From Undaria pinnatifida (taxonomy: Eukaryota; Sar; Phaeophyceae; Laminariales; Alariaceae): 64,000 nt of DNA. The position numbers and the translations under genes were made by a program. The stretch lies in the NCBI GenBank assembly GCA_012845835.1, contig JABAKD010000026.1, positions 7,334,493 to 7,398,492 on the forward strand. Reading direction: 5' to 3'. Each line of letters begins with the position of its first letter. Positions within the stretch are counted from its first letter, which is position 1. Positions 43,690 through 53,666 of this stretch are shown piece by piece. Under the pieces are notes generated by a model, which saw nothing but the letters and a program-made list of their open reading frames with translations, had not been told where the DNA came from and did no database searches.

Positions 43690-45330
43690 GAGGGCGAGAC
43701 ACATGTCCGTCCCGTGGGGCGGCCGAAGGGGCGGGAGTTCGGGTCATTGGCCGAAACACAAGAGACTAAGCAAGGCACACTGCTAAAACAATGCCAGGGT
43801 CCGCAACATTGGACGCGGAAGGCTGACGTGGAGCGATTGGTCAAACGAAAAAAGAGACGGAACCAGTACGCTATGAAGTAGGCTAGCGTGTAGGGCCATT
43901 GATCGAAAGGCAGAAGAGAAAGGGCCAGTAAACAAGAGAAAGCAAGGCACACAGCCTATTATAATGTCAGGGCCCGCAAAGTTGGACCTGGAACGCTGAC
44001 GTGGCGCCATGGGTCAAAAGGGAAAAGAGAAAGAACCAGTAACCTGAGATGTAATGGAATCAGGGGCCGTGGCGTGGGAAAAGAGAAAGAACTAGCGTAA
44101 GGCCTTTTAGGTGGAAGCGTAAAGCGGAGAACCGAAGCTACCAAGACAAGTCGCGAAAACGCATTGAAAGACGAAAACGAGAAGGTGGCACAGGCATCAC
44201 CAAAATTGTGGTAATGGAGGCGTGAGATACGCCGGAAAGCTGAAGAGGTGGTCGACAACGGGGTGCCCTTAGAAGCTAGCTGGGTACAGCACCAGGAAAA
44301 TGAGAAGAAAAATAACGTGAAGTCACCTGATCAGAGCAATATCAAAAGTAAGACAAAACGAAGCGAAACGAAACGAAACTAAAACGTCGACACAGAAAGG
44401 CGGAAGGTAATGTGGGAAGCCAGAAAGAGAGTGGACATCGTGACACCTTGAGAGGCTAGCTTATAACGGGAACAATGCCAGCAAATGCAAGAAAGTTGTT
44501 CAACCGTAAACAGAGCAGCAAGCCAAAAATGGGGTCGGCAAGAAGATACTCACGAAGCTCGAAGAAGCGCCGGAAGTGTCTAGTTCCGCAAATAAGGTAG
44601 GGAACAGATGCAAAAAACAAGAACCAGAAAGCCATGCCTGGGCAAACGTTAGAAACATGAGGTCGACAGCGTGGAGCAATCCTGGGAAGAACAGAAAGTA
44701 GGCAAGTCGTGTCGTGGCGACGCACAGCAGCCTGAAAAGGGAGATCCACAGCAAGGGACCTCGAAAGGCTAGCTTGAAAAAAATAGCAACGCTAGGTACG
44801 TAGAAAAGTCATTTGTTCTAAAGCGGGTTGCCAAGAAAAACACGTGAAGGGGGATCGACAGGAAAACGACCTATACGGGCTGCGAAGGTAAACTGGGGTC
44901 GAAACGCATGACCCGTGCGACAAGTACGCCAAAAGACATGAAAAAATCGGGGGTCCAAGAATAAACGGATTGTGGACTGCACAGTCAGGACGGGCTGCAA
45001 AGTCAAGACGGATGCTGATGTCGCTGTGGGCATGTACGCTGAAAAAAAGCAAGAAAACGTGGTCAAGAGGAACAAGACCTGTTGACTGCAACGCCAGGTT
45101 GGAGGTCTTGTTGGGGCAGGTACACCACAAAAAGGAGGAAAACAAATAGTCATAAGAAACTTACGTGTAGGCCGAAAAGCTGGAACGGAGTTCGATGACG
45201 GAGGGCGTTTCGGGGGCGGGTACAGTCAAACGAGAATGGGGGGTCAAGCAGAACCGGCGGGCTGGAGAACCAGCACGGGACCGCTAACGTGGGACACGTA
45301 CGGGGCCTCTCACGGAAATTTGATGGCCGA
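43690..45330 (+). repeat. Degenerate long tandem repeat, purine-rich
   Basis: Phrases recur at loose spacing of about 150-300 bp: GGGTCATTGGCCGAAA / GGGCCATTGATCGAAA, AGCAAGGCACAC, CAGGGTCCGCAA / CAGGGCCCGCAA, GGACGCGGAAGGCTGACGTGG / GGACCTGGAACGCTGACGTGG, and GAGGCTAGCTT / GAAAGGCTAGCTT. The first two units (43740-43880 and 43892-44055) are clearest and later ones are heavily diverged. The plus strand is A/G-rich. The 135-codon frame at 43474-43881 covers one unit and is not conserved in the next. Confidence 0.5.
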
Positions 45331-46743
45331 CAACGTGCGAGTCCATCACGGTAGTATTAGCTCGAATGCCTCACTATTTGGGGCTAATGCGCAGTGAACA
45401 TCTTTGTCAAAAATATAACAAGTATGCTAAGAAGTAGGAAAGGTGCCAACAACAAAAAAGAAGAAAATCGTGCCCCAGGAAAACAGGAAAATTAAAAAAA
45501 AATCAACGCGGGAAGCATCTATGCTTTTCCACCAATCGCGGGGGGCGAGGGAAAAACGAGACTGTTTAAGTCATTCATAGCGTGGTACAAAGCACCATGG
45601 TTCATCCGTATGCACGAAACGAAGGCGGGCTACACCAGCGGTGGAAAGTGGATTCAAAACCACAAAGACGAACACTCTGTCGTTCTGTAGAAAAATAGAA
45701 CAACTGAAGGCACAAGTTCAAGTTCGAAACGAAATCACCGTGATGATCACCGAAAAACGAATAAGTGCTATAATTAATACGACAAAGGAAACAGAAGGCA
45801 TACGAAGCGCTATTGTGTGAAAACGTTTGGTTATGGATCCACAAAGATAGTGTCAAGCCTTATTGTGTCTAAAAACAGCGGGCCAAAGGAGAGACGAACA
45901 AAGACACCGGAACCATGACGAGGAGAGCGCTTCCCAAAGCCGACAACCCTGCGTCCCGCTCGGGATACCTTGACACATGGCATCGTCAACTCGGGTGTTG
46001 CTAATCTTGGGCTGGCGTAGTCTTCTCCGGTTCGGCAAGGTGTCCTGTTCTTCTCTCCGCGAGGCAAGCTGCTTGCTTTTGGGCAGCCTATAACAGCGTT
46101 ACGACAAAGGTAGCACTTTCTGGCCTACGCGTTTTCTGAATGACATGACAGAGATTACTGACCCAAGACCGTCGGAATCTCGCTTCTTTTTTTTTGCAAT
46201 TTTGCCTTCTTGGATGGATTTCTCATCTCGGGGAGAACAATTTCTCTCCAAATCATTCGCTTTTTGGGTGGGGTGTCAACCAGTCTGTCAGACAACACTC
46301 AGGAGCCTCCGAACAAGCATGGTGAACCTCCACAGTACACTAGTAGCATGCGTCACATGTGCCATGGCCTGTGGTACCCATCGAGATCGCACCTCTCATC
46401 CTGACACACGCTTCCCCGGCTATCCACGCAAGGTACGGTAGGAATGCGCTCACTTCTTCTGGTGATATTATGTAGCACTTCCCCCGTCAGCCGAATATGT
46501 TGCGGCCAAACGTCCTATTGCTGTTGTAGCACGCCGCCGTCGGAACCGTGCGGAAATTATGCTTCTCACAGGATCAAGAAGAGTAGGAGTGCTATCTGCG
46601 CGGTATTTCGGTACAGGACACCAAACAAGAAACAGAAGTACTGTAAAATTGAACCGGGCTTGGTTTCTTATGTAAGGACGCGTGCTACGATAACAGAGGG
46701 CCTAGAAATCTTTGACCATTCATATTTTTTGGATGTGGCGGGG
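45331..46743. other. Spacer with splice-like signals, no phased gene
   Basis: On plus, CGCAAG|GTACGG at 46432/46433 and CTTCTCACAG at 46562-46571 would bound a neat 139-nt intron, and TTAT|GTAAGG follows at 46671/46672. However, the frames on the two sides do not join without a stop. Minus frames at 45831-46067 were also inspected without result. Confidence 0.35.
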
Positions 46744-47452
46744 CTCTTTGACCCTCCTTAACCCTCCTTAACCCTCTTTGACCCTCCTTAACCCTCCTTA
46801 ACCCTCTTTGACCCTCCTTAACCCTCCTTAACCCTCTTTGACCCTCCTTAACCCTCCTTAACCCTCTTTGACCCTCCTTAACCCTCCTTAACCCTCTTTG
46901 ACCCTCCTTAACCCTCCTTAACCCTCTTTGACCCTCCTTAACCCTCCTTAACCCTCTTTGACCCTCCTTAACCCTCCTTAACCCTCTTTGACCCTCCTTA
47001 ACCCTCCTTAACCCTCTTTGACCCTCCTTAACCCTCCTTAACCCTCTTTGACCCTCCTTAACCCTCCTTAACCCTCTTTGACCCTCCTTAACCCTCCTTA
47101 ACCCTCTTTGACCCTCCTTAACCCTCCTTAACCCTCTTTGACCCTCCTTAACCCTCCTTAACCCTCTTTGACCTTCTTAACCCTCCTTAAGCCTCTTTGA
47201 CCCTCCTTAACCCTCCTTAACCCTCTTTGACCCTCCTTAACCCTCCTTAACCTTCTTTGACCCTCCTTAACCCTCCTTAACCCTCTTTGACCTTCCTTAA
47301 CCCTCCTTAACCCCCTTTGACCCTCCTTAACCCTCCTTAACCCTCTTTGACCCTCCTTAACCCTCCTTAACCCTCTTTGACCCTCCTTAACCCTCCTTAA
47401 CCCTCTTTGACCCTCCTTAACCCTCCTTAACCCTCCTTAACCCTTCCTGATC
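46744..47452 (+). repeat. 30-bp satellite (TTTGACCCTCCTTAACCCTC...)
   Basis: About 23.5 head-to-tail copies of a 30-bp unit, itself built from three 10-mers: GACCCTCCTT, AACCCTCCTT, AACCCTCTTT. The left two thirds (46746-47160) are almost perfect. Beyond 47170 there is a one-base shift and scattered changes. All three plus frames contain TAA, so it is non-coding. The minus strand is a purine-rich GGAGGGTTAA repeat. Confidence 0.97.
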
Positions 47453-47867
47453 CAAAATCGTCTGAATGCCGTTCATTCTTGTTTTTTTTTTTTTTTTTTT
47501 AGATCCTCCTGGGGATCCGGGTAAAAAAAGCTTAAGCTCCATACACTTTCGTTTGTGTACCAGTTTTCGTCCATCTGCAGAACGCAGACTTTGTGTCAAC
47601 CTCGCCCCTCCGGTTTAGTCAACACTATGAACTTGCCGGCCTTCTTTGGCTGATCCCTATACGGTTCAACCAAGAAGGTGAGACAGCCACCCAGGAATCG
47701 ACAGCTCTTTTTGCTCTGTCTTTTCCATGGGTAGGGCGGGATTTGCCTGCGCCTGTTCATTCTTGTTTTGCAAAATTGTTGGTTGGCATAATACCTTGTA
47801 TAAGCCACAAGTTTGCACTTGAGCTTTCTCTCAACAATAGTACAAAGCGAGGCGCCACACAAGGAAA
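47453..47867. other. Poly-T-linked repeat edge, then spacer
   Basis: An 18-base T run at 47481-47500 is followed by AGATCCTCCTGGGGATCCGGG, another member of the poly-T-headed family. The minus frame 47596-47862 (88 codons) is basic and Cys-containing but has no domain I recognise. Confidence 0.4.
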
Positions 47868-47889
47868 ACTAGTGCAACCTCCGCCGTAC

Positions 47890-48135
47890 TGTTGACCAAG
47901 GCCACAGCCACTCGCACGAGTGACTCTGTACCTCACGGACAACTACTCTTGAGACTTCAGCCGATTTTTCTGGCGCAACGTAGCTTACCATTCCAATGCG
48001 TGTTTTTTTGGCAACTTTAAAAAGAGCACGAAACTAACCGCCAAAGAAAAGAGGGTCGGTCGCGCGAGTGACCCCAAGTCACTGCTAAAAAAGACCTCCC
48101 TATTAACAGCAGTGGCTTAGGATCACCCCCTAGCG
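47890..48135. mobile_element. Palindrome-bearing MITE copy
   Basis: The left part reads GACCAAGGCCACAGCCACTCG with CACTCGCACGAGTGACTCTG. The right part has GTCGGTCGCGCGAGTGACCC, TCACTGCTAAAAAAGACC and TCCCTATTAACAGCAG. The interior contains CGTAGCTTACCATTCCAATGCG (47979-48000), which matters for the satellite in the next copy. The left terminal repeat is internally deleted relative to 25953-26218. Confidence 0.7.
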
Positions 48136-48394
48136 GTCTATTAGGACTCATAGATGATAGCATGTTTTCACTTCGTATAGTAGGAGAGGGCTCGTTCTAC
48201 TCAAACTTTGGTATAGTGCTTGTAACGGCTCCCGGGTTTCTTATTTCTTGGGAACTACAAGCCTGCACTGCTTATCACCCTGTTTATTATATTGGTAATA
48301 TCATAGGCGTCCTGTACTAGTGTGTACGTACTATCGTAACGAGTCTGGCGTAGCTAAAAATGCCGACTTTGATGGAAACCCCCCGAACAAGGCT

Positions 48395-49246
48395 GGGTGG
48401 GTCCCTTTTTAAGAGCCTTTTTTTGTAGTGGCTCGGGGTCACTCGCGCGAGTGACACACCCCGCCAGTTCCAATGCTGTTCTCGTGTGGATCCGCAATGG
48501 GATGGATCCGCAATGGGATGGATCTGTAACGGGATGGATCCGCAATGGAATGGATCCACAATGGAATAGATCCGCAATAGAATGGATTCGCAATGGAATG
48601 GATCCGCAATGGAATAGATCCGCAATGGAATGAAATAATGGAATGGATCCACAATGGAATAGATCCGCAATAGAATGGATTCGCAATGGAATGGATCCGC
48701 AATGGAATAGATCCGCAATGGAATGAAATGGAATGGAATGGATCCGCAATGGAATGAATCCGCAATGGAATGGATCTGCAATGGAACGGATCCGCAATGG
48801 AATAGATCCGCAATGGAATGAAATGGATCCGCAAGGGAATTAAATGGAATGGATCCGCAATGGAATGGAATGAATCCGCAATGGAAATGGAATGGACCCG
48901 CAATGGAATGAAATGGATCCGCAATGGAATGAAATGCGATGGAATAGATCCGCAATGGAATGGAATGGATCCGCAATGGAAATGGAATGGATCCGCAATG
49001 GAATGAATCCGCAATGGAATGAAATGGAATGGTATGGATCCGCAATGGAAATGAAATGGAATGGTATGGATCCGCAATGGAAATGAAATGGAATGGAATG
49101 GATCCGCAATGGATTGAAATGGTAAGCTACGCTGAGATACGAATCCCTTGGATTGTTTCCGTCCGTGAGGTACAGAGTCACTGGAGTGCGAGTGAAGATG
49201 GGGCGATATCGTAACATCTGTAACATCCCCCCTAGTGATACCTTAC
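48395..49246. mobile_element. Palindrome-bearing MITE expanded by a satellite
   Basis: The left end has CCTTTTTTTGTAGTGGCTCG and GGTCACTCGCGCGAGTGACAC (48437). The right end has GGTAAGCTACGCTGAG, GTCCGTGAGGTACAGAGTCAC, TGGAGTGCGAGTGAAG and CATCCCCCCTA. These are the two halves of the family seen at 47890-48135, but 850 bp long because a 630-bp GGATCCGCAATGGAAT satellite lies between them. Confidence 0.7.
48488..49121 (+). repeat. GGATCCGCAATGGAAT satellite
   Basis: About 35 units of 16-26 bp around GGATCCGCAATGGAAT, varying by extra GAAAT or GGAAT pentamers, rich in BamHI-type GGATCC. The last unit merges into the MITE sequence ATTGAAATGGTAAGCTACG. The 242- and 212-codon minus frames (IRIHSIADPFHCGSI repeats) are products of the array. 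Confidence 0.95.
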
Positions 49247-51330
49247 CTGTCGTCTCCCCTCTGTAAACGGTTACTATGGTCCCCCGCTCTCTCCGGTCAC
49301 GACTTGCGCGCGTTTCGCCGTCTTGCCGGAGACTCTTCTATATATATAGTGTCGTAACAGACCCAAGGAAACTTTCGTACCTGTGGCTTCCTTCTTTCCT
49401 CGATTTTGTTTTTATTGATTGACCGCGGGAGGCGTCGCGTGAGATGTACGTTGTGCTTTTTCAAGGAGGAACTGTTTGTACGGATGTACCCGTTGAGCTA
49501 TTATTGTTTGTAACGTTCGATACCTTGACGAATGACGAGGAGAGAGAGGGTGTGCTGATTGATGTACACGTTGCATTTGCTGCAAGAAGGAACTGCCTGT
49601 TGAGCTAATTCGATCCCTTAAAATTGTCCCGAGCCGCAGAGAGGGTGGTTGAGATTTAGGGATGCACGTTGTGTTCGTTACAAGGAACTACCTGTTTGTT
49701 TATAGGTAGAGTATAGGGATGCATGCATGCATGCACGTTGCGTTCGTTCGAAAGAACTGTTAATGCCTGTTCATCTTTTTAGCCACATTCGGTAGAGAAG
49801 GGGAACAAAACTACAGGAGTGTTACCAGTTGAACATTTTCAGTCCAATTATTCAAGTAGCTCAACAAATCCTTCCTCCCAACAAACACGTTGGGGTGTGC
49901 ATAGATGGCCCCTCCATCCTTCCTTGCGCCCCTTCTTTCGAGGCGGACGGAATAGCTAAAGCGGGGACACTTGCCATGTACTTGTCATAGCTATTCTCTT
50001 TTTTGGCATAGATAGGCCGCCGAGGATATTGCTGTATTAATTGCTGTATTAATAAAAGAAAAAAAGCATGACCACGTACAGCCGCCGACATGAAGTCTTG
50101 AACTAAAATAAGTTAAGAACTTTTCTTAAGAGCCTCCGCCCCCGTGCACTGCTCGCTGTGTCCGACAGTCGAGATGGCGAAAAAGGCTCTCCTTCCGTTC
50201 CTCCTCGGAAGACAACGACACAACCCTCAGCTCCTCCTCGAGACTCATGCTACGCCCGGTAGAACTGCAGCACCATTTTTTTTCTGGCGCTCCTCACCTT
50301 ATTACCCCCCTCCCTTTGGGGGGGGAAAAAAACGGGTACAGAACCCGATGGACTATCACTAGCCTAAAAAAACGAAAACCATGCAAAAAAATGAACAAAA
50401 AAAACACAAAAAATCCGACGATTTAGGCTTAATGGAGCCCCGTTGCTCAGAAAACCTTTTCTCCAAACACAAAAACGAAGCTACCTCTGTCGAAGCATGC
50501 GCCCCTCCATAATGAAAGGAAGGTATCACAGGCGGACGGCACCCCTCCTGAATGAAAGGCGGCCTGAAGCGGCCTTAAGCGGCCTTAAGGCGTGTAAGAA
50601 AAAAGCGTTGTCGGAAAATATTTTTTTTTGCGCGAGAAAAGTGAAAAATACGGCCGGTTATGAGCGCGAGAAGCGAGCGGCAGGTTTGTCGGCGTGCACG
50701 TCGCACCGCTCAACGGGTTTCCTTCGAAAACACGAGGACCCCAAATAAAATCAGCTCCAAGCCAGAATATAGCAGGAATATAAAGCATGATCACGTTGGT
50801 GTGAGCCTCGAAACCTCAAAACGAGGTCAACCAACTGACGTTGATCAGGATGTGGACCTCGAAACAAGATAAATCAACTGCCATTTTGACGCGAATCTAC
50901 AGTTAGTTACTGAACCTCGAAACGAGATCGATCAAAGATATTACATCGATATCCGGTACGTTTCAAGAGTTCGAACGTGGGCTCTACTACTGTAAGCAAG
51001 GGTTGTGTTCCCAACGAACAAAACAAAAGTCAAGAATCGTCCCAAAAACACGTGACGTTTTCGCGAGTCGTGATATTTGTCCCAGGAATCCGGACTTTGA
51101 CCCGTTCCGACATTTTCCATGAAAATTGATATAAGGGTTTCCCGACAAACTAAACGCGTTTTTCTTTTTTCGAACACCTGACACGTCAAAATTTCGAAAA
51201 AATGCTCGTCAGAAATCGTGGCATTTTGTCAGGATGACAGGATTCATTCGTGTTTTTTTTTTTTTGCGTTTGTCAGGGACTACGTACCCTAACCCATTTC
51301 CCACCCGCAACGTTTGTTTGTTTGTTTGTT
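49247..51330. other. Spacer, no supported gene
   Basis: GTTGTGCTTTTTCAAGGAGGAACTG, GTTGCATTTGCTGCAAGAAGGAACTG and GTTGTGTTCGTTACAAGGAACTACCTG recur at 49452, 49571 and 49668, a diverged repeat of about 105-bp spacing. CCTCGAAACxAGAT recurs at 50810-50930. Plus frames at 50144-50362 and 50443-50748 (72 and 101 codons) lack domains. Nothing else identified. Confidence 0.45.
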
Positions 51331-51675
51331 TTTTCTCACACATCTGCTTTCCAGCGCTTCTGGACAAGCCGTGGTCACAGGTGTCCTCCCTTCTTCCCCC
51401 CGGTTCTTGCCTTCAATTTTTATCGCGCATAGGGTGCAGCAATCCCACTGCTCGTCGATTTTTTCATCGAGTGTTGCTAACTCACTCTCTCGCGATTTTT
51501 CCGCAAGTCAATTTGTGCACAACAAGAAAAAGTCCCCACGAACTTATACGAGTATGTATGCACTCGGCGGGGCTCGAACTCACGAAACTGACCTATAATA
51601 TATACTTCGAAGTAAGTATCATACCAGGCTCGAGGATATCCTTGGATACGCCACCGCCGGGGCGACCGGTTTTTC
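51331..51675 (-). mobile_element. SINE-like element with tRNA-like head
   Basis: Read on minus: a head with GGCGGTGGCGTATCCAAGG (A-box-like) and GAGTTCGAGCCCCGCC (B-box-like), holding TACTTCGAAGTA between. The body shared with 15495-15712 follows (AAATTGACTTGCGGAAA, CGACGAGCAGTGGGATT, ACACCTGTGACCACGGC), ending near TGTGTGAGAAAAAAC at 51331. A polymerase III-type head, a conserved body and an A-rich end are the usual SINE layout. It would rely on a LINE reverse transcriptase for mobility. Confidence 0.65.
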
Positions 51676-51908
51676 TTTGTACCTGGTACGAAAGTATTTC
51701 CCCGTCGAAATATCAGCGATGCACCAACCATTCATTGTTGTTTTTCCTGAGGTTCCTCAATTCGGGAGCTCTCCCAAAACCTAACTCGGAGAAAAATGAA
51801 ACCGCTACCATACTACCCGACGAAATATCCCATGGTGTCGCCTAGGTAGCTAGCTAGCTAGGTAGACGACGAAAAGCACCATGAACCACGAAAAAACGTA
51901 TTACATAT

Positions 51909-52035
51909 CTATATCCTTAATGAGGACACACAACCCGTAATACGCGCGATCGGAGTATCACACACAGCTTGCAAAGATGAGTTTCGACAACATATTCGAT
52001 CTCACAGCTGGAGTGTATTTTAATTTTTATAATAT
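51909..52035 (+). repeat. Interspersed repeat R1, right half
   Basis: ATATCCTTAATGAGGACACA through TGGAGTGTATTTTAATTTTT, near-identical to 15230-15365. The left half of R1 is missing. Confidence 0.8.
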
Positions 52036-52280
52036 TCGTAGTCTATTTGCGACGGTTTGGGGCTGACGAGCCCCGTGATTCGGAAATGTTTTCAGTTAGT
52101 TGTCGAAAAATCACTACGTACCACCTCCGTACTACCACCTGGTACAAGGCACGCGTCCAAAACGCGGTCCAGGTCGATCTCGATTGTAATCTCGATGGTA
52201 TAATATACCTGGTACATACAGGTGTATATCATTTATATATGTACATATAACGTAGACTATACTTCGAAGTACATGTTTTC

Positions 52281-52855
52281 TTATTTGTTTTTTGTTTTTT
52301 GTTTTTGTTTTTGTTTTTGTTCATTTCGTATTTCTCTCTTCCAATGTATTTCTGTTGCTGACGTATGTATGTTGTGCCTGTCGTACCCAGTACTAGGGCA
52401 TGACATTGCGTTGTCGAATGCATTACGATGCATTATCTCTGTGTCGTGGCTTGTGACCACAGAGCTGATCTTTCTAGGGTGAAGAATCAGTACGGACACT
52501 GGGTGTGCTGGATGTCGACGAGTAGAAGAACGGTTTAATGTGAAGAACACACACATGTATACAATGTGTGTGTGTGTGTGTGTGTGTGTTCTTCACATTA
52601 AACCGTTCTTCTACTCGTCGACATCCAGCACACCCAGTGTCCGTACTGATTCTTCACCCTAGAAAGATCAGCTCTGTGGTCACAAGCTACGACACAGAGA
52701 TAATGCATCGTAATGCATTCGACAACGCAGTGTCATGCCCTAGTACTGAGTACGACAGGCACAACATACATACGTCAGCAACAGAAATACATTGGAAGAG
52801 AGAATACGAAATAAACAAAAACAAAAAAAAACAAAAAACAGAAACAAAATAATAA
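52281..52855. repeat. About 575-bp near-perfect palindrome
   Basis: The left arm (52281-52555) and right arm (52580-52855) are inverted copies. Over the inner about 235 bp I count about five differences, one of them a 1-base indel. The outer 40 bp are T-rich on the left and A-rich on the right and match less well. The centre is ATGTATACAATG plus a (TG)n run. Each arm carries CTTGTGACCACAGAGCTGAT and GACACTGGGTGTGCTGGATG, which also occur diverged at 57.78-57.90 and 16.97-17.04 kb. No protein is encoded. Confidence 0.92.
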
Positions 52856-52939
52856 GAAGAAAACAAATAAAACAAAGATAAAAATAAAACAAAAATGAAA
52901 CAAACAAAATGAAGGGGAAATCGAAGAAACAACCCAACC

Positions 52940-53280
52940 GGAAAGGAGAGCCAAAGCTCGGAAAAGAAACATAATAAAATAAAATAAAATAAAGTAAGGT
53001 AAAACCAAAATAAGATAATCCGAACACGAGCCAAAAACCTGGACACGCAAGGAGGGAACAAAGGGGAAAAAAAAAAATACCCCAGAAAAAGAAGAAAAGT
53101 GCTACGTACCTACTAGTCGGCCTGGTACCTTGCTACCCTGTCTGCCATCTCCTTCCTGCCTTCGTCCACCGCGGTCTCCCTTCTATTCCTCCTGTTGCCC
53201 CCCCTGCCCCCACTCCCTTGGACGGCTTTCCTTCTACTCCTCCTGTTTCCCCCCCTCCCCCCTTTGTGTTCTTCTCATTA
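52940..53280 (-). pseudogene. Duplicated LINE 3' end
   Basis: Repeats the 3' region of the adjacent LINE. AGAGCCAAAGCTCGG, GAGCCAAAA, GACACGCAAGG and AATACCCC match 53358-53450. ACCTACTAGTCGGCCTGGTAC, CTGTCTGCCATCTCCTTCC and CTTCTACTCCTCCTG match 53655-53820. On the minus strand it encodes only the purine-rich Gly/Arg tail, not the reverse transcriptase. It may be a separate strongly truncated insertion or a local duplication. Confidence 0.7.
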
Positions 53281-53666
53281 AACCAAAATACCTTGTAAAA
53301 GAGAGAAACAACGAAAGAAACCAAGACAAAATAAACAAATAAATAAATAAATAAAAGGGGAGCCAAAGCTCGGGAGATAGAAACATACCCCGAGCATGAG
53401 CCAAAATGGACATGCAAGGGGGAAAGAAAGGGAAAAAATACCCCGGAAAAAAGAAACAAGTAGAAGAAGGAAGACTGGGAGGGCCAAATAAAAACAGGCT
53501 CGTCACCTACCCACCATGCAAGACTCCCTTCATAAGGATAAGAAGGGGAAAGAAAAAAAGAAAGAAAAAAATAAATTCACGGAAAAATCAAAGTACCAAG
53601 ACATCACATTCCGAGCAGCCGCAGCAGTTGGCGGTACGAGTGGCATAGATAGAAAGGTTCCACCTA
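53281..53666 (-). other. 3' untranslated region of the LINE
   Basis: Downstream of the reverse-transcriptase stop on the minus strand. It contains pyrimidine-rich tracts and ends in a TTTATTTATTTATTTATTTG stretch (53331-53352), a plausible LINE tail. The same order of words appears in the duplicate at 52.94-53.11 kb. Confidence 0.5.

Noticed and set aside
46145-46743. A two-exon plus-strand gene around a neat 139-nt GT-AG interval
   Set aside because: Joining the upstream frame to 46572 gives an immediate TAG, and the frame that would fit is already closed by TGA upstream.
46744-47452. CRISPR-like regular repeat array
   Set aside because: Units are directly adjacent with no unique spacers and the setting is eukaryotic, so it is a satellite. 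The same applies to the other arrays.
48317-49226. Minus frames of 242, 212 and 147 codons (IRIHSIADPFHCGSI repeats)
   Set aside because: Produced by the GGATCCGCAATGGAAT satellite. Three frames are open together and no unique flanking exon exists.
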